From the NCBI RefSeq assembly GCF_013608025.1, contig NZ_VDLV01000033.1, forward strand, positions 62,001-126,000: a stretch of 64,000 nt of DNA, written 5' to 3'. The translations under genes and the position numbers were made by a program. The notes under the pieces are model-generated. The model worked only from the letters and a program-made list of their open reading frames with translations, did no database searches and had not been told where the DNA came from. Below are positions 62,470 through 64,000 of the stretch, one piece after another; position 1 is the stretch's first letter; each line of letters opens with the position of its first letter. The stretch is from Pseudomonas brassicacearum subsp. neoaurantiaca (lineage in GTDB: Bacteria > Pseudomonadota > Gammaproteobacteria > Pseudomonadales > Pseudomonadaceae).

Positions 62470-64000
62470 TTAGATCCGTGTCTTCAATGTATAGAGTAAA
62501 TCCAGTGCCCGACGTGGGGTCAGGTCGTCCAGATCGAGCTTGGCCAGTTCATCGAGCACCGGATGCGGCAGGCTGGCGAACAGGTCGCTCTGCTGTGGCG
62601 CGGCCGGTTTGCCTTTGGTCGGGCGCGGTGCTTCGTGGGGCAGGCTGGTGGTTTCCAGGCGGCTCAGGTGCTCGCGGGCGCGGCTGATCACGTCGCTTGG
62701 CACGCCGGCCAGCTGTGCCACTGCCAATCCATAGCTTTGGCTGGCTGGGCCGGGCAATACATGGTGCAGGAAGACGATGCGCTCGTTGTGCTCGGTGGCG
62801 TTGAGGTGGACGTTGGCCACCAGCGGTTGGCTTTCCGGCAGCACGGTCAATTCGAAATAGTGGGTCGCGAACAGCGTGTAGGCCCGCAACTGGGCGAGAC
62901 GTTCTGCCGCAGCCCAAGCCAGGGACAAGCCGTCGAAGGTGCTGGTGCCGCGTCCGACTTCGTCCATCAGCACCAGGCTGCGCTCGGTGGCGTTGTGCAG
63001 GATATTCGCGGTTTCACTCATTTCCACCATGAACGTCGAACGACCACCGGCCAGGTCATCGCTGGAACCGATCCGGGTGAAGATGCGGTCTACCAAGGAC
63101 AATTCGCAGCTGGCCGCCGGGACGAAGCTGCCAATGTGGGCCAGCAGCACGATCAATGCCGTCTGGCGCATATAGGTGGATTTACCGCCCATGTTCGGAC
63201 CGGTGATCACCAGCATTCGGGTGTTGTCGTCCAGGCTCAGGTCGTTGGCCACGAACGGCGTGGTCAGCACTTGCTCGACCACTGGGTGACGACCCTGGCT
63301 GATGCGCATGCACGGCTCGCTGACGAAGCGTGGGCAGTTGAGGTCCAGGTTCAGGGCGCGTTCGGCCAGGTTGCTCAGTACATCCAGTTCCGCCAGGGCG
63401 GCGGCAGTGTCCTGCAACGGCGGGAGCTGGCTGATCAGATCTTCGAGCAGCGCTTCGTAGAGCATCTTTTCCCGGGCAAGGGCACGGCTCTTGGCGGACA
63501 GCGCCTTGTCTTCGAACGCCTTGAGCTCCGGCGTGATGAAACGCTCGGCACCCTTGAGGGTCTGGCGGCGAATGTAATCGGCCGGGGCTTGCTCGGCCTG
63601 CTTGCTCGGCAGTTCGATGAAGTAACCGTGGATGCGGTTGTAGCCGACCTTGAGGTTGGCAAGACCGGTGCGGGCTTTTTCCCGGGCTTCGAGGTCGATC
63701 AGGAACTGGCCGGCGTTCTCACTCAGCGATTGCAACTCGTCGAGTTCGGCGTCGTAGCCGGTTTTCAGCACGCCACCGTCACGGATCACCGCTGGCGGGT
63801 TGTCGATAATGGCTTTTTCCAGCAGCGCGGCCAGCTCCGGGTAGGTGCTGGTGGTGCGCGCCAGTTGCTGCAGGTGCGGCGCTTCGAGGTCGGTCATCGC
63901 CACTTGCAATTCCGGCAGCGCGCCGAGAGCGTCGCGCAAGCGCGCCAAATCGCGGGGACGGGCGTTGCGCAAGCCGATACGGGCGAGAATCCGCTCGATG
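62470..64000 (-). CDS. mutS: DNA mismatch repair ATPase MutS (C-terminal part; N-terminus beyond window)
   Basis: 510 codons are visible; the full protein is about 855-860 residues, so roughly the first 350 lie to the right of the window. The frame runs open through the edge (IERILARIGLRNARPRDLAR). Visible are part of the lever and clamp domains, the ATPase domain with Walker A GPNMGGKSTYMRQT, Walker B LVLMDEVGRGTSTFDG, and the C-terminal dimerisation region. An apparent start at 63972 is just an internal Leu codon. Confidence 0.96.
   Translation of the reverse strand, partial: IERILARIGLRNARPRDLARLRDALGALPELQVAMTDLEAPHLQQLARTTSTYPELAALLEKAIIDNPPAVIRDGGVLKTGYDAELDELQSLSENAGQFLIDLEAREKARTGLANLKVGYNRIHGYFIELPSKQAEQAPADYIRRQTLKGAERFITPELKAFEDKALSAKSRALAREKMLYEALLEDLISQLPPLQDTAAALAELDVLSNLAERALNLDLNCPRFVSEPCMRISQGRHPVVEQVLTTPFVANDLSLDDNTRMLVITGPNMGGKSTYMRQTALIVLLAHIGSFVPAASCELSLVDRIFTRIGSSDDLAGGRSTFMVEMSETANILHNATERSLVLMDEVGRGTSTFDGLSLAWAAAERLAQLRAYTLFATHYFELTVLPESQPLVANVHLNATEHNERIVFLHHVLPGPASQSYGLAVAQLAGVPSDVISRAREHLSRLETTSLPHEAPRPTKGKPAAPQQSDLFASLPHPVLDELAKLDLDDLTPRRALDLLYTLKTRI

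Overview
The window is a conserved chromosomal core segment from a Pseudomonas of the P. fluorescens group. Evidence: high G+C, protein sequences typical of Pseudomonas, the rpoS-rsmZ-fdxA-mutS order, and a dozen paired REP palindromes of the kind that abound in this group. From memory, gene order follows the P. aeruginosa PAO1 block PA3620-PA3681, read backwards.

Layout. (1) 0-13 kb: a truncated unknown gene, rsmJ, the mexL/mexJK efflux locus, a DUF4197 protein, a YbaY-like lipoprotein, plsB, a cold-shock gene, an unknown small gene, rlmA and dapE. (2) 13.4-17.5 kb: tcdA convergent with csdE-csdA (cyclic t6A tRNA modification), then dapD and an ArsC-like reductase. With dapE and dapC (21.6 kb) most of the succinylase branch of lysine/diaminopimelate synthesis is present. 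(3) 17.8-21.6 kb: a CPA1 Na+/H+ antiporter followed by the only clearly accessory stretch. It holds a GNAT acetyltransferase, a PemK/MazF-like gene preceded by a multi-hairpin RNA with an intrinsic terminator, and a DUF6124/DUF3077-type gene behind a leader that folds as a three-way junction. (4) 21.6-26.5 kb, minus strand: dapC, glnD, map. (5) 26.7-53.2 kb, plus strand: a long growth and envelope array: rpsB-tsf, pyrH-frr, uppS-cdsA-dxr-rseP-bamA-skp-lpxD-fabZ-lpxA-lpxB-rnhB-dnaE, accA, tilS, pyrG-kdsA, eno, ftsB-ispD. (6) 53.4-56.3 kb: the formaldehyde detoxification unit (LysR regulator gfnR, adhC, fghA) inserted between ispD and ispF. (7) 56.4-64 kb: ispF-truD-surE-pcm-nlpD-rpoS, the GacA-controlled small RNA rsmZ, fdxA and the C-terminal 510 codons of mutS.

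The core couples protein synthesis (S2, EF-Ts, Frr, Map), nucleotide supply (PyrH, PyrG), isoprenoid and undecaprenyl synthesis (Dxr, IspD, IspF, UppS), phospholipid and fatty-acid synthesis (PlsB, CdsA, FabZ, AccA), lipid A (LpxA, B, D, KdsA) and outer-membrane assembly (BamA, Skp, RseP). Start-stop overlaps (ATGA, TAATG, GTGA) at many junctions imply translational coupling.

No CRISPR array, tRNA, rRNA, prophage or intact transposase was seen. The most unusual material is at 20.6-21.06 kb (two unexplained structured RNAs) and in several structured intergenic leaders (ispF, bamA, pyrH, pyrG).
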